Shown: positions 48,723-59,480 of the stretch, one piece after another
Position numbering within the stretch: the first letter of the stretch is position 1
Layout of the letters: each line of letters starts with the position of its first letter
NCBI GenBank assembly: GCA_021775555.1
Contig: JAJFHP010000036.1
Span: forward strand, 1 to 64,000
Source of the DNA: Hyphomicrobiales bacterium
GTDB taxonomy: Bacteria; Pseudomonadota; Alphaproteobacteria; Rhizobiales; Methyloligellaceae
Length of the DNA: 64,000 nucleotides
Direction: 5' to 3'
Notes under the pieces: model-generated
Told to the model about the DNA's origin: nothing
Databases searched by the model: none
What the model saw: only the letters and a program-made list of their open reading frames with translations
Program-made: the position numbers and the translations under genes

Positions 48723-51700
48723 CTAGTTCTGTTCAGAAACGTAGCTTTGAAGGGGCACGACTTTCAAACTGTCCGCCCTAACGGCTTCGATCGCCTTTGT
48801 CACGGCCATCGCACCTTGAAGCGTTGTATAATAGGGAATGTGGTAGAGCAAGGCCGTACGGCGCAGCGAGGTGCTGTCAGCCAGGGCCTTGGCGCCGGCG
48901 GTGGTGTTGAAAACGATATCAACCTGCCCGTTTTTCATGGCGTCAACCACATGCGGGCGGCCTTCCAGAACCTTGTTGACCTTTTCACAGGCGATGTCGT
49001 GATTTTCCAGATGCCGCTTGGTACCACCGGTGGCAATCACCTTGAAACCCATATCCAGCAGGGTGCGTACGCAGGGCACGATGCCCTCCTTGTCGGCGTC
49101 CCTGACGGAGATGAATGCGGTTCCCGATGTGGGCAGGTTGGCGCCGGCGCCGAGCTGGCTCTTGGCGAAGGCAGTGGCATAGTCGTTGTCGATGCCCATG
49201 ACTTCGCCGGTTGAGCGCATCTCGGGGCCAAGGACGGGATCGACGCCCGGGAACCTGGCAAACGGGAATACAGCTTCCTTGACGGCAATATGGTCGAACT
49301 TACGTTCCTCAAGTCCAATATCGGTGAGTTTCTCACCTGCCATGAGCCGGGCAGCAATGCCGGCAACGGGAATGCCGACCGCCTTGGCAACGAAGGGGAC
49401 CGTGCGGCTGGCGCGCGGATTCACTTCGATAATGTAGATTTCTTCATCCTTGATGGCGAACTGCACATTCATCAGGCCCACCACATTGAGGGCCTTGGCA
49501 AGGGCTTCGCTATGCTTTTTCAGTTCCGCAATCACTTTATCGGAAAGGCTGTGCGGCGGCAGCGAACAGGCGCTATCGCCCGAATGAACGCCGGCTTCCT
49601 CGATATGCTCCATAACGCCGGCCACGAAAACATTCTCGCCATCGGCGAGCACATCGACATCCACTTCCGTAGCGTCGCGCAGATAGCTGTCGATCAGTAC
49701 CGGGCTGTCGCCCGAGACAACCACCGCTTCAGAGATATAGCGGTCGAGCTGGGGGTGGTCATGGACGATTTCCATCGCTCGTCCACCCAGCACATATGAG
49801 GGCCGGATAACGACGGGGAAGCCTATTTTCTCGGCAATCGCCGTTGCTTCTTCAGCACTGCGGGCGATGCCGTTGCGTGGCTGGGTGATGCCAAGCTTCT
49901 CAATCAGCGCCTTGAAGCGGTCGCGGTCTTCGGCCAGATCAATGGCATCGGGCGAGGTTCCGAGAATGGGCACGTTTTCCCGTTCCAGGGCAGCCGCCAG
50001 CTTGAGCGGCGTTTGCCCGCCAAACTGGACGATGACGCCCTTGAGGTTGCCTTTTGCCTGTTCGGTGCGGACGATTTCCAGCACGTCTTCTTCTGTCAGC
50101 GGTTCGAAATAGAGCCGGTCGGAGGTGTCATAGTCGGTGGAAACGGTTTCGGGGTTACAGTTGACCATAATCGTCTCGAAGCCTGCATCCGAGAGTGAAA
50201 AGGCCGCATGGCAGCAGCAATAATCGAATTCTATGCCCTGGCCGATGCGGTTTGGTCCGCCGCCGAGGATGATGATTTTTTCACGTGTCGATGGATCTGC
50301 CTCACAGGATGGCAAGCCTGAAAGGCCGGTCTCGTATGTGGAATACATATAGGCGGTGGGGGAGGCAAACTCCGCGGCACAAGTGTCGATGCGTTTGTAA
50401 ACCGGGTGCACGCCCAACTGCCTGCGCAAGGCCGTTATGTCGAGTGGAGATTTGCCGCACAGCTCGCCCAGGCGCTCGTCGGAAAAACCCATGGCTTTCA
50501 GTCCACGCAGGGAGGCCGCATCTTCAGGCAGGCCCTGTTTCCGGACCTTTGCTTCCATGTCGACGATGTGCTGGATCTGGTCAATGAACCAGGGATCAAA
50601 CTTGCAGGATTCATGGATCTGTTTCTTGTCCACGCCGAGCCGCAACGCCTGCGCCACCTGGAGTAGCCGGTCGGGGGTCGGAGCACTCAGGATTGAGCGG
50701 ATAACATTCTTGTCGTCGCCTTGTCCGAAACCCTCAAACTCAATATCGTTCAGGCCGGTCAGGCCCGTCTCCATGGAGCGCAGCGCTTTTTGCAGGGATT
50801 CTGCAAAAGTGCGGCCGATGGACATGGCTTCACCAACCGATTTCATCGAGGTGGTGAGGTTGGGTTCAGCGCCGGGGAACTTCTCAAACGCGAAACGCGG
50901 GATCTTGGTGACCACATAGTCGATTGTGGGCTCGAACGAGGCTGGCGTCGCGCCGCCGGTGATGTCGTTCTCAAGCTCGTCCAGCGTGTAGCCGACCGCG
51001 AGGCGCGCCGCGACCTTGGCGATCGGGAAGCCGGTTGCCTTGGAGGCAAGTGCCGAGGAACGCGACACCCGCGGGTTCATCTCGATGATAATGAGGCGGC
51101 CATTCTCCGGATTGACCGCGAACTGGACGTTTGACCCGCCGGTCTCGACCCCGATCTCGCGCAGCACGGCAATGCTGGCGTTGCGCATGATCTGGTATTC
51201 CTTGTCCGTCAGCGTGAGGGCCGGCGCGACGGTGATGGAATCGCCGGTGTGGACGCCCATGGGCTCCACATTTTCAATCGAGCAGATGATGATGCAGTTG
51301 TCGTCCGTATCGCGGACAACCTCCATCTCATATTCTTTCCACCCGATGACCGATTCCTCGATCAGAACTTCGGTGGTGGGCGAGGCATCTAGGCCCCCTT
51401 CCACAATTTCGAGAAACTCTTCCCGGTTATAGGCAATGCCGCCGCCGGTGCCGCCCATGGTGAAGGAAGGGCGTATGATGGCGGGCAGGCCGATCTGGTC
51501 CATGCAGGCCATGGCTTGTGCCAGGTCATGCACGATTTCCCCGCGCGGGGTTTCCAGTCCGATCTTTGCCATCGCCTGGCGGAACAGATCACGGTCTTCC
51601 GCTTTGTCGATGGCGTCCGCGCGGGCGCCGATCATCTCGACGTCATACTTCTCAAGCACGCCCATCTTGTTGAGCGAAAGCGCTGTGTTCAGCGCAGTCT

Positions 51701-51977
51701 GCCCGCCCATGGTCGGGAGGATCGCATCTGGGCGTTCCTTCTCGATAATTTTGGCGACGATTTCAGGAGTGATGGGTTCGATATAGGTGGCATCGGCGAG
51801 GTCCGGGTCCGTCATGATCGTCGCCGGATTGGAATTCACCAGAATAATCCGGTAACCCTCGTCTTTCAGCGCCTTGACGGCCTGGGTTCCGGAATAATCA
51901 AATTCACAAGCCTGGCCGATAACAATCGGCCCGGCCCCGATAATCAGGATGGACTTGATGTCTGTGCGTTTGGGCAT
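48723..51977 (-). CDS. carB: Carbamoyl-phosphate synthase large subunit
   Basis: 1084 aa, [33 protein letters not shown] and both ATP-grasp halves present. Confidence 0.98.
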   Translation of the reverse strand: MPKRTDIKSILIIGAGPIVIGQACEFDYSGTQAVKALKDEGYRIILVNSNPATIMTDPDLADATYIEPITPEIVAKIIEKERPDAILPTMGGQTALNTALSLNKMGVLEKYDVEMIGARADAIDKAEDRDLFRQAMAKIGLETPRGEIVHDLAQAMACMDQIGLPAIIRPSFTMGGTGGGIAYNREEFLEIVEGGLDASPTTEVLIEESVIGWKEYEMEVVRDTDDNCIIICSIENVEPMGVHTGDSITVAPALTLTDKEYQIMRNASIAVLREIGVETGGSNVQFAVNPENGRLIIIEMNPRVSRSSALASKATGFPIAKVAARLAVGYTLDELENDITGGATPASFEPTIDYVVTKIPRFAFEKFPGAEPNLTTSMKSVGEAMSIGRTFAESLQKALRSMETGLTGLNDIEFEGFGQGDDKNVIRSILSAPTPDRLLQVAQALRLGVDKKQIHESCKFDPWFIDQIQHIVDMEAKVRKQGLPEDAASLRGLKAMGFSDERLGELCGKSPLDITALRRQLGVHPVYKRIDTCAAEFASPTAYMYSTYETGLSGLPSCEADPSTREKIIILGGGPNRIGQGIEFDYCCCHAAFSLSDAGFETIMVNCNPETVSTDYDTSDRLYFEPLTEEDVLEIVRTEQAKGNLKGVIVQFGGQTPLKLAAALERENVPILGTSPDAIDLAEDRDRFKALIEKLGITQPRNGIARSAEEATAIAEKIGFPVVIRPSYVLGGRAMEIVHDHPQLDRYISEAVVVSGDSPVLIDSYLRDATEVDVDVLADGENVFVAGVMEHIEEAGVHSGDSACSLPPHSLSDKVIAELKKHSEALAKALNVVGLMNVQFAIKDEEIYIIEVNPRASRTVPFVAKAVGIPVAGIAARLMAGEKLTDIGLEERKFDHIAVKEAVFPFARFPGVDPVLGPEMRSTGEVMGIDNDYATAFAKSQLGAGANLPTSGTAFISVRDADKEGIVPCVRTLLDMGFKVIATGGTKRHLENHDIACEKVNKVLEGRPHVVDAMKNGQVDIVFNTTAGAKALADSTSLRRTALLYHIPYYTTLQGAMAVTKAIEAVRADSLKVVPLQSYVSEQN

Positions 51978-52122
51978 GGGTGCGCATGTTTTGTGTTTCG
52001 CACGCGCTTATATAGGAACCGTGCTCAAGAGCAACAGGTGTTGTGACGCGAGCTGTGGGTGAGAATTCCCATGAGCTTGCGAAGTTCAGCCTTGTTGAGC
52101 GCAAATGCCTGTTCACGCAGGG

Positions 52123-54183
52123 CTATCCGCCGTCGTTTTTGAACGGATCCCATGCCTCGCGTGTGCGCGATCGTCTGACTTGCCGGGCATAGCCGGGCGC
52201 AAGAAATTGCAGATTGCCGGCTGGCTGGCCAATCAACATGGGGCGGCCGAAGAATGTTCCGCCGTCCATGTTGAATGCGTAGCGGGATTGTGATGCCATC
52301 AGCAGGGACGCCAGTCTGCTGGAATCAGCCATGCGTTTGTAGCTGGGAGGGCGCTTCGCCTTGAAGGCGGCAATTCGCTGCGGTCTGGACCTGAACTTGC
52401 GGTCTTTGCGTTGTGCCTGGAGCATGAAATCACGCCAGATGCGCGCCGGGAGGTTACCGCCGGTAACACGGCGCATGGGAGAGTTGTCGTCATTGCCAAC
52501 CCAGACACCGACCACGAGATTACCCGCAAATCCGATAAACCACGCATCGCGGTAATTCTGGCTAGTGCCGGTTTTGCCATAGGTCGGGATGGAGAGGCGG
52601 GCGCCGCGGCCCGTGCCATAATTGACCGTCGCTCCCAGGAACTGCCTCATGGAGTCGCCGGCCATCAGCCGCCACTGGCCAGCGCCACGCGGCGGCGCGC
52701 CGGCGCTGCTGCCGCTCTTGCCGAACGAAACCGCACCCCACGGTTTCACCGGGTAAGCGTTTGCGGCAAAGGCTGCATAGGCGGAGGTCAATTCCAGCAG
52801 TGTAACCTCCGAGGTGCCCAGAGCAATGCTGGGGTCGGGAGTCAATGGCGTTGAAATCCCAAGATCGCGCGCCGCTTTCACAACCTCATCTTGGCCGACC
52901 GCTTCCCCCAGGCGTACTGCTACGGTGTTGATCGATGAGGAGAAAGCCTGCTGCAGAGGCATAATCCCCCGGTAAGTACGATTGTAATTTTCCGGGCTCC
53001 ACTCGCCGATTGTTATCGGCTCATCGGAGGCGAGCATATTGGGATGACCGCCTGCTCTCATCGCCGCCAGATAGACGAAAGCCTTGAACGAGGAGCCGGG
53101 CTGGCGCAGGGCCTGGGTGGCCCGGTTGAACTGGCTGTTTTTATAATTCACGCCGCCCACCATCGCGACGACGCGGCCATCAGGCCGCATGGCCACCAAT
53201 GCCGCCTGACTGGCTTTGCGCCCGGGTCCGGAGCGTCGCAGGATATTGCCCAAAGCCTGTTCGGCACTGCGCTGCAGCTTGGGCTCCAGACTCGTGCGGA
53301 TCGGCAGCGCCGTCATGCTGCCGTCATTGGGCAGTTGAACGCTGTCGGCAATCCAGTCGGCGTAATAAGCGCCAAACGCATCAGCTTTCTGCGCGCGCGG
53401 CCTGGATGGTTTTGTCTCTGCGAGCGTTGTTGCGTTGAGCCGGCCGTCATCTGCCATGGAGCGCAGCACAAGCTTTTCGCGCTGTTGCAAGGCCTCGCGA
53501 TCACGCGACAATTCAGTTGGGGATTTTAACAGCGCGACGAGGGTTGAGGACTGCGCAAGGGTCAACTCGCCCACCTGACGGCCGAAATAATGGCGCGCTG
53601 CCGCCCGCACGCCAAAGCACCCCTCGCCGAAGTAAGCGCGGCTGATATAGCGCTCAAGGATCTGATCCTTGGTGAGTGAAAGTTCAAGCCGCAGGACGGC
53701 CAGGGCTTCCTTGATTTTGCGGTCGTATGATTTTTCGCTGGTAAGGTAAGATATCTTGGCCAGTTGCTGAGTGATTGTACTCCCGCCCTGGACGATTTTC
53801 CCGGCCTTGTAATTGGAGAGGGCGGCTCGGGCCACGCCTGTAGGGTCGATCCCGAAATGCGTGTAGAAATGGCGGTCTTCTGTTGCCAGAAGGGCATCAA
53901 TGAAATGCTTTGGAATTTCCTTGCGTGTCACCGGCGTATCGAAACACCCGCCTCGGCGCGCGAACACTTTGCCATTGGCGTTCAGCAAAACAAGTTCGCG
54001 CTCTGTGGGCGCTTCGAGAGTTTTGTTGAGGGGAAAGCTTTCCGGGGGTGGTGCGTATGTGGAGGTAGAGACAGAAAACAAGGCAGCGGACGAGAGCGCA
54101 AGAGCGCTCAGTACGGCTGATGTAATATGATTTCGGCGCGGACGCAGACGTGCTGGCTTAGCCAGTAATTCAGGCGGAAACAT
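52123..54183 (-). CDS. Class A penicillin-binding protein (transglycosylase/transpeptidase)
   Basis: ATEDRHFYTHFGIDPTGVARAALSNYKAGKIVQGGSTITQQLAK (GT51); RQPGSSFKAFVYLAAMRAG (SxxK); YGKTGTSQNYRDAWFIGF (KTG). Confidence 0.95.
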   Translation of the reverse strand: MFPPELLAKPARLRPRRNHITSAVLSALALSSAALFSVSTSTYAPPPESFPLNKTLEAPTERELVLLNANGKVFARRGGCFDTPVTRKEIPKHFIDALLATEDRHFYTHFGIDPTGVARAALSNYKAGKIVQGGSTITQQLAKISYLTSEKSYDRKIKEALAVLRLELSLTKDQILERYISRAYFGEGCFGVRAAARHYFGRQVGELTLAQSSTLVALLKSPTELSRDREALQQREKLVLRSMADDGRLNATTLAETKPSRPRAQKADAFGAYYADWIADSVQLPNDGSMTALPIRTSLEPKLQRSAEQALGNILRRSGPGRKASQAALVAMRPDGRVVAMVGGVNYKNSQFNRATQALRQPGSSFKAFVYLAAMRAGGHPNMLASDEPITIGEWSPENYNRTYRGIMPLQQAFSSSINTVAVRLGEAVGQDEVVKAARDLGISTPLTPDPSIALGTSEVTLLELTSAYAAFAANAYPVKPWGAVSFGKSGSSAGAPPRGAGQWRLMAGDSMRQFLGATVNYGTGRGARLSIPTYGKTGTSQNYRDAWFIGFAGNLVVGVWVGNDDNSPMRRVTGGNLPARIWRDFMLQAQRKDRKFRSRPQRIAAFKAKRPPSYKRMADSSRLASLLMASQSRYAFNMDGGTFFGRPMLIGQPAGNLQFLAPGYARQVRRSRTREAWDPFKNDGG

Positions 54184-54507
54184 GTTTTACACCGATACTT
54201 AAGCCGCTCACCAGGTTGCGCCAGGCGACCGGAACCAGCACTGATTAGACATACTAGCCTGCTAATCGCGCCAGCACACCTCCGTTTCCCGGATTTTTTC
54301 AATTGTCGTTAAATGTGCATCACATGAGGCCATATAATGCTTGCTCAACCAAAGGACGGTACCGCTTGAGCACGTCGGGCTGCTTGGATGAGCTAAGGCT
54401 GTGGCGAGCGCCGGTCTTGCAGGAAACGGTGAGTTCTATCCATAACCCGAAGACCTGAGCGCACGCCGTTTCAGAACCCGGGAAGGATGCGGGTCCTGAT
54501 TTGCATG

Positions 54508-55245
54508 TTATTGCGGGAGCATTTCTCCAGCTTGTTTCTCGATTGCCTTGGGGTCGCTGAGCAACCCTGCGTGAAGTTCCGCCGACATCGGGTCGGGATA
54601 AATATCTTCCTCACCCTCTTCGATGCCTTCCAATACGTTCTGCACGACCGTGTTCGTCGGTGTCTTGTCCATCGGGAATTCAGCGGACATATCCGTATCG
54701 ACCGGTCCCGGATAGACACCAAACACCTGTGTGCCCTGAGCGGCGAGCTCCGCCCTGATGCCCTGAGTGAGCGAATGCACGGCTGCTTTTGAAGCACTGT
54801 ACGATCCGATTGCGGGGAAATTCACATGGCTGACGATTGAGGCCACATTGACGATTGCACCGCCACCGTTGGCGGATAGAACCGGTGTGTAGGCGCGGAC
54901 GAGATTTAGGGGGCCAAAATAGTTGGTCTCCATTTCGCTACGCGCCGCTTCAATGTCATTGGCTGCAATGAGACCCTCGAATGTTGCGATGCCGGCGTTA
55001 TTTATCAGGAGGTTGACGTCGTTATGGTTTTTCGCTGCAGTGCGGATCATGTCCGGCTTTGTTACGTCAAGGGCTACAGGCACGACGCGATCAGGTGCAC
55101 GAGCAACCAGATCGGCAAGTGTTTTAGTGTTGCGTGCTGCGGCGTAAATTTTTGCCGCACCGGCGTTGAGGAGTTCTTCCACAAAGGCCCGGCCGATGCC
55201 ACGGTTCGCGCCGGTGACGAATGCGATTGCGTTCTTGATCTTCAT
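54508..55245 (-). CDS. SDR-family oxidoreductase
   Basis: AIAFVTGANRGIGRAFVEELLNAGAAKIYAAARN; YSASKAAVHSLTQGIRAELA. Confidence 0.92.
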   Translation of the reverse strand: MKIKNAIAFVTGANRGIGRAFVEELLNAGAAKIYAAARNTKTLADLVARAPDRVVPVALDVTKPDMIRTAAKNHNDVNLLINNAGIATFEGLIAANDIEAARSEMETNYFGPLNLVRAYTPVLSANGGGAIVNVASIVSHVNFPAIGSYSASKAAVHSLTQGIRAELAAQGTQVFGVYPGPVDTDMSAEFPMDKTPTNTVVQNVLEGIEEGEEDIYPDPMSAELHAGLLSDPKAIEKQAGEMLPQ

Positions 55246-55271
55246 TGTTGGAGTGTCCTTCTGGTAATTTA

Positions 55272-55322
55272 TTTTGAGCGTTCGTTCAAAAACTGAATGA
55301 CATATATTGAACGATCATTCAA
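55272..55322. promoter_or_regulatory. Two TetR-type operator candidates upstream of the SDR gene
   Basis: TTGAGCGTTCGTTCAA (55274-55289) and TTGAACGATCATTCAA (55307-55322), 33 bp centre-to-centre. Confidence 0.6.
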
Positions 55323-55334
55323 AATGCAAGAAGT

Positions 55335-55913
55335 TCAGGACAAAATTTTCCGGGCGTGTGCTGCGACGTCCTTCAGGATCGTGACGTCGCCATGCCCGCG
55401 CGACATAACCCTGGCGCCGGCGAGGAGGCCGTTCAGCAGGCGAGCGGTCCGTTGTGGATCGAGGTCCTTGCCAATTTCTCCAGAGGCCTGACCTTTCTCG
55501 ATCATGCGCGACATGAATCCTTCGAACTTGTCGAGGCCCCGCTTCACGGCGCGGGCAATCGTCTTGTCTTTCGGATCGGCCTCAAGAATTGAGTTCACCA
55601 GAAAGCATCCGCAATTGTCTGACTTCGACTGCACGTCCTCGACCATGTGGTCAAACACAGCGAAGATTGCATCTTGAGGCGAACGATTCTTTTCGAGTTC
55701 GGCCAACTTCGCGGAAGTCTGGTCTTCGTAGTGAGTGAGAGTCTTCTCGAACAGGGTTTTTTTGCTACCGAAAGCCGCGTATATGCTGCCCGGGTTCAGA
55801 CCCATGCAATCGACAAGAGTCTTCATCGAGGTGGCCTCATAGCCGTGATGCCAGAAGGCCTCCATGGCCTTCTCCAGAACATCGTCCTCATCATATTTCT
55901 TGTGCCGTGGCAT
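55335..55913 (-). CDS. TetR/AcrR-family transcriptional regulator
   Basis: MPRHKKYDEDDVLEKAMEAFWHHGYEATSMKTLVDCMGLNPGSIYAAFGSKKTLFEKTL. Confidence 0.93.
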   Translation of the reverse strand: MPRHKKYDEDDVLEKAMEAFWHHGYEATSMKTLVDCMGLNPGSIYAAFGSKKTLFEKTLTHYEDQTSAKLAELEKNRSPQDAIFAVFDHMVEDVQSKSDNCGCFLVNSILEADPKDKTIARAVKRGLDKFEGFMSRMIEKGQASGEIGKDLDPQRTARLLNGLLAGARVMSRGHGDVTILKDVAAHARKILS

Positions 55914-55932
55914 GGGGGGCACATAACAATTA

Positions 55933-55948
55933 TTGAATGATCCTTCAA
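55933..55948. promoter_or_regulatory. TetR-type operator candidate upstream of tetR
   Basis: TTGAATGATCCTTCAA, same consensus as the two sites upstream of the SDR gene. Confidence 0.6.
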
Positions 55949-55972
55949 GAATGGTCCAAGCTAAACCCTCGT

Positions 55973-56347
55973 CTATTTTGCTTTTTTCGTCTTTCGCGCT
56001 TTCTTTTCCTTGGGCGGTAACGCGCCGGCGAAGGAGAGGGACCGCTTGACCCAATCCTTCACTGCCGTTTCATCGGCCATGATTTCCTCAGGCAGGGCGA
56101 TATATTCGCGCATGGGACGGCCTTTCATCGGATCGAACGGCTGAGCATTGAATTGCGCATTCGCAAGCTGCCGGTCGTCCTCGGACAACCGGACGATGAA
56201 GTTCTCCTGATGCAGACCGGTGAACATGTTTCCGTTCAAGAACGCGCAGGGATAGCCGAACATTTTTCGCCGCTCGATGCGCGGGTCGTCGGGCAAGACC
56301 TCGTAGAAGAGGTCAATGAGCGATTGAGGCGACTTTCGCCAAGCCAT
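55973..56347 (-). CDS. TfoX/Sxy N-terminal domain protein
   Basis: LIDLFYEVLPDDPRIERRKMFGYPCAFLNGNMFTGLHQENFIVRLSEDDR. Confidence 0.85.
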   Translation of the reverse strand: MAWRKSPQSLIDLFYEVLPDDPRIERRKMFGYPCAFLNGNMFTGLHQENFIVRLSEDDRQLANAQFNAQPFDPMKGRPMREYIALPEEIMADETAVKDWVKRSLSFAGALPPKEKKARKTKKAK

Positions 56348-56418
56348 ATCATGCTCTTTCAGCCCGGCTGCCCGAATATAACAACCTTATCCGGGCAGCC
56401 GAAGGGTTCAAATGGACG

Positions 56419-57093
56419 TTACGCCGCCTGCTTGAGCATATCAGGCAGCGTTGCGCTATAGCTTTCGCGTTTTGAAAATGCGTCACGGAAGCGTGCAACA
56501 TTGGGCGCGGCACCCAGAAGCTCCGGTCCTTCCGGCATGGCAGCCACATAATCGATAATCGGCAACAGAAAAAAATCTGCGATATATGGGGTTTCACCGA
56601 GGAAATAGGGGCCGTCTTCCAGCGCCGTGTTCAGGGTATTCAATGTGTCACGGACCGTGGGCAGTGCCGCGTTAATGAGCTCCATATCCGGCTTGCCATC
56701 TTCTGTCCTCGGGAAGGCATATTTGAGGATGTAGTTGCGGGTGAGGCGCGGGGCCACATAGTCGGCATTGGAACTGATCCATTGTTCCATGATGGCCGCT
56801 TGTCGGCGCTCACCAGGGACGAGCGCTGGCCCATTAAAGCTATCGTCGATATAGCGGCAGATGGCGGAGGCTTCGCAAAGCACAAATCCATCATGGCGCA
56901 TGACGGGGATTCGCCCGAAAGGGTGCAGTGCCAGATGGGGTTCCTTTCGCAGATCCTCCATGCCGGCATAATTGAATGTGAGGTCGTAATCGACCCCTTT
57001 TTCATGGCAGGCCAAGCGCACTGAACGCACAAATGTGCTCATGTCGACTCCGATTATTTCAAGTTCAGACATAGTGGGATTCTCCTGAGACAT
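56419..57093 (-). CDS. Glutathione S-transferase family protein
   Basis: N-terminal thioredoxin-like SFVRSVRLACHEKGVDYDLTF...HPFGRIPVMRHDGFVLCEASAICRYID. Confidence 0.92.
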   Translation of the reverse strand: MSQENPTMSELEIIGVDMSTFVRSVRLACHEKGVDYDLTFNYAGMEDLRKEPHLALHPFGRIPVMRHDGFVLCEASAICRYIDDSFNGPALVPGERRQAAIMEQWISSNADYVAPRLTRNYILKYAFPRTEDGKPDMELINAALPTVRDTLNTLNTALEDGPYFLGETPYIADFFLLPIIDYVAAMPEGPELLGAAPNVARFRDAFSKRESYSATLPDMLKQAA

Positions 57094-57123
57094 TCGGGGA
57101 TGTAGTCGTGAGAAGGCGAGTGT

Positions 57124-57573
57124 CTAGCCAGCCATCGCTTTCATCGCTTCTGCCATGTCTTCCTCGCTCACATCCTTGACGTGAGTAGCAAGGGTCCAGC
57201 GATGACCCCACGGGTCTTCCATCACAGCCGTGCGATCGCCCCAGAACATATCCTCAGGCGCCGCTATTTCTTTGAGGCCCGCATCAAGCGCGCGTTTATG
57301 CCCGGCATCTACATCCTCCATATAAAGATAAAAGCGCGTGCCCACGTCGCTCGACGGGGCCATCATGCCCGCGTCTGGGTTCTCATCACTCAGGAACACT
57401 CTTGAGGATCCGACCTGCAGCATTGCATGCAGGATTTTATCCGAACCCGGCATGGTCAGTTTGCCGAACACCTGTGCACCCAATGCCTTTTCGTACAGCT
57501 CAAGAGCGGCGTTTCCATCGCCGACAACGATATAGGGCGTAATGGTGTGAAAGCCTTCCGGTATGGCGGGCAT
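57124..57573 (-). CDS. VOC-family (glyoxalase/PhnB-like) protein
   Basis: FHTITPYIVVGDGNAALELYEKALGAQVFGKLTMPGSDKILHAMLQVGSSRVFLSDE...DRTAVMEDPWGHRWTLATH. Confidence 0.92.
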   Translation of the reverse strand: MPAIPEGFHTITPYIVVGDGNAALELYEKALGAQVFGKLTMPGSDKILHAMLQVGSSRVFLSDENPDAGMMAPSSDVGTRFYLYMEDVDAGHKRALDAGLKEIAAPEDMFWGDRTAVMEDPWGHRWTLATHVKDVSEEDMAEAMKAMAG

Positions 57574-57660
57574 GAAGAGTCCTCCTCAAAATATGTTGTT
57601 GGCCATCCGGGTCTCAGGGGGGGCGAGCCGTGACCTTGGATGAGCATCATCGGGAGGAAT

Positions 57661-57684
57661 AAAATATGTTCAAGAACATATTTT
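57661..57684. promoter_or_regulatory. Perfect 24-bp TetR-type operator candidate
   Basis: AAAATATGTTC-AA-GAACATATTTT (11-bp arms) between divergent VOC and tetR genes; half-site AAAATATGTT also at 57588-57597. Confidence 0.7.
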
Positions 57685-57744
57685 CAATTTGGTCTACGGT
57701 GGCGATCACGAAGTCGTAAACTGGCAGAAAACGGGAGTTTTGCT

Positions 57745-58359
57745 ATGCCTTATTCGCCCGAGCACAAGGAAGAAACGCGCAAGCGGATCGTCGTCAGCGC
57801 GCGCCGACTGTTTAACAGGCGGGGTTTCACCGAGGTCTCCATCGACGAGATCATGGGCGAGATCGGACTTACCCGGGGCGGTTTCTATAATCATTTCTCC
57901 AACAAGGACGAGCTGTTTGCCGAAGCTCTTCTGGATATGACGAATAACCCGCCCGACGAGACATATGACGGGGTGAAAATGGACTTTTGTGCGCCCCCGG
58001 AAGTGCTCTCGCAGGGGATTATCAACAGCTATCTCTCCCGTTCTCATTTTGATGATGTGGAAGGCGGATGCCCGATGATCGCGCTTCCGTCCGATGTTGC
58101 GCGCGGCGGTGAGCCGGTCAAGCGCGCCTATCGCGAAGCGCTCCAGGCACTGATTGGCGTCTTTCAGGCAAGTCAGAAATCGGGTTCCGCAGAGGCGCGT
58201 GCCCGCGCCATCTCCATAGCGACCTTGTGCATTGGCGGCATGGTGCTGGCGCGCGCGGTCGATGACGATCAGTTCAGTGCGGAGATCAGAAACGCGGTCC
58301 AGAATAAGGCTCTGGAAACAGGTGGTTGGACTGCCAAGGTGCCTGCTGCTGCAGAATAG
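57745..58359 (+). CDS. TetR/AcrR-family transcriptional regulator
   Basis: MPYSPEHKEETRKRIVVSARRLFNRRGFTEVSIDEIMGEIGLTRGGFYNHFSNKDELFAEAL. Confidence 0.95.
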   Translation: MPYSPEHKEETRKRIVVSARRLFNRRGFTEVSIDEIMGEIGLTRGGFYNHFSNKDELFAEALLDMTNNPPDETYDGVKMDFCAPPEVLSQGIINSYLSRSHFDDVEGGCPMIALPSDVARGGEPVKRAYREALQALIGVFQASQKSGSAEARARAISIATLCIGGMVLARAVDDDQFSAEIRNAVQNKALETGGWTAKVPAAAE

Positions 58360-58420
58360 GAACCGAAGAGCATGTGGACACAACCAGGCAGATCGTCAAT
58401 GTAATCCTGACAATCAAAGA

Positions 58421-59413
58421 CTACTGCGGTTTCCCGAAACGCCTTTTTAGTATTTCGCACTGGTCTTCGCGTTCGGCACGTGGTGTGAACCACACATAGT
58501 CGGCGGCCGCCATACCGCCGGATCCGGCGGGCACAAGATCCTGCGGCGCTTTTGCACTCTTCTCAACCTCGATCAGCATGACGGTGACGATCCGGGCGCC
58601 CAGAGCGCGGCGCGACAAATACCAGGGCACGGCGCGGTCGGCGCGCACATGGCCGTTGCCGGCAATCAGGATTGCGCTTTCCTCTCCCGCCACATCTATC
58701 AGACTGTCGGCAAGAACCGCATCGCGCAGGCGCTGAATTCCGGACATGCCGGATAGTGCTGAGCGTGGCATGAGTTCGCAGTGGGACGCATAGAGCTCGT
58801 CGAGCAGGGCATTTTGCAGCGGGCCATCCAGCGGCTTGTCGAGGAGGAGGGATTTGAGGCGGTCAGCACCAAGGGTGTTCAGTCCTTTTTTGCTGACGGC
58901 TTTCAGGGTGGGCCTGTCAATGTCCCCGGCATGAAGTGCCAATCCCGCGCGGAGCACAATTTCAGCGATGGGCTGATAGATGCGCCACTCGGGCCAGCCT
59001 CGCGCCTCCCATTTCAGCGCCGCTCCAAGCCCGGCTGCATCAGCACCCGGACGTGTAAGATAAGCTTGCAGGGCCGGCGCCTGGTCACGGGCAATCATTT
59101 CCACCACAACCGCCGGTTTTCTGTTCGCGGCTGACTTTTCGATCAGCCAGGCCTGAAGCCGGTGATGATCCGGATTGTCGTGAATCTCGCCGAGGAGAAC
59201 GAACCGTGCCGCGCCCACAGCCTTGCCGATCATTTGCGGCGTGACAAAGCGTTTGTCATGCACAGACCAGATTTTGCCAGCGAGGGTGTGATCGCGCAGC
59301 AATGGCGCCTGCCAGTCGCGCCAGGGTGGCGCTTCCTGCGTCCGCGCCGGGGTGAAGGCGAGCAGGGACAAAAAGACGACTGAGAGAAGCCTGAGAAGAA
59401 TGGATGCGTGCAT
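58421..59413 (-). CDS. ChaN-family (haem-binding uptake/Tiki superfamily) protein
   Basis: Signal peptide; RFVLLGEIHDNPDHHRLQAWLIEKSAANRKPAVVVEMIARDQAPALQAYL. Confidence 0.85.
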   Translation of the reverse strand: MHASILLRLLSVVFLSLLAFTPARTQEAPPWRDWQAPLLRDHTLAGKIWSVHDKRFVTPQMIGKAVGAARFVLLGEIHDNPDHHRLQAWLIEKSAANRKPAVVVEMIARDQAPALQAYLTRPGADAAGLGAALKWEARGWPEWRIYQPIAEIVLRAGLALHAGDIDRPTLKAVSKKGLNTLGADRLKSLLLDKPLDGPLQNALLDELYASHCELMPRSALSGMSGIQRLRDAVLADSLIDVAGEESAILIAGNGHVRADRAVPWYLSRRALGARIVTVMLIEVEKSAKAPQDLVPAGSGGMAAADYVWFTPRAEREDQCEILKRRFGKPQ

Positions 59414-59480
59414 ATTGCCATTCACTGCCCTGAAAAGCCTGCGGAGGCAAGGAGGACGAATGGTTGCAAGCAGGGTAGGG

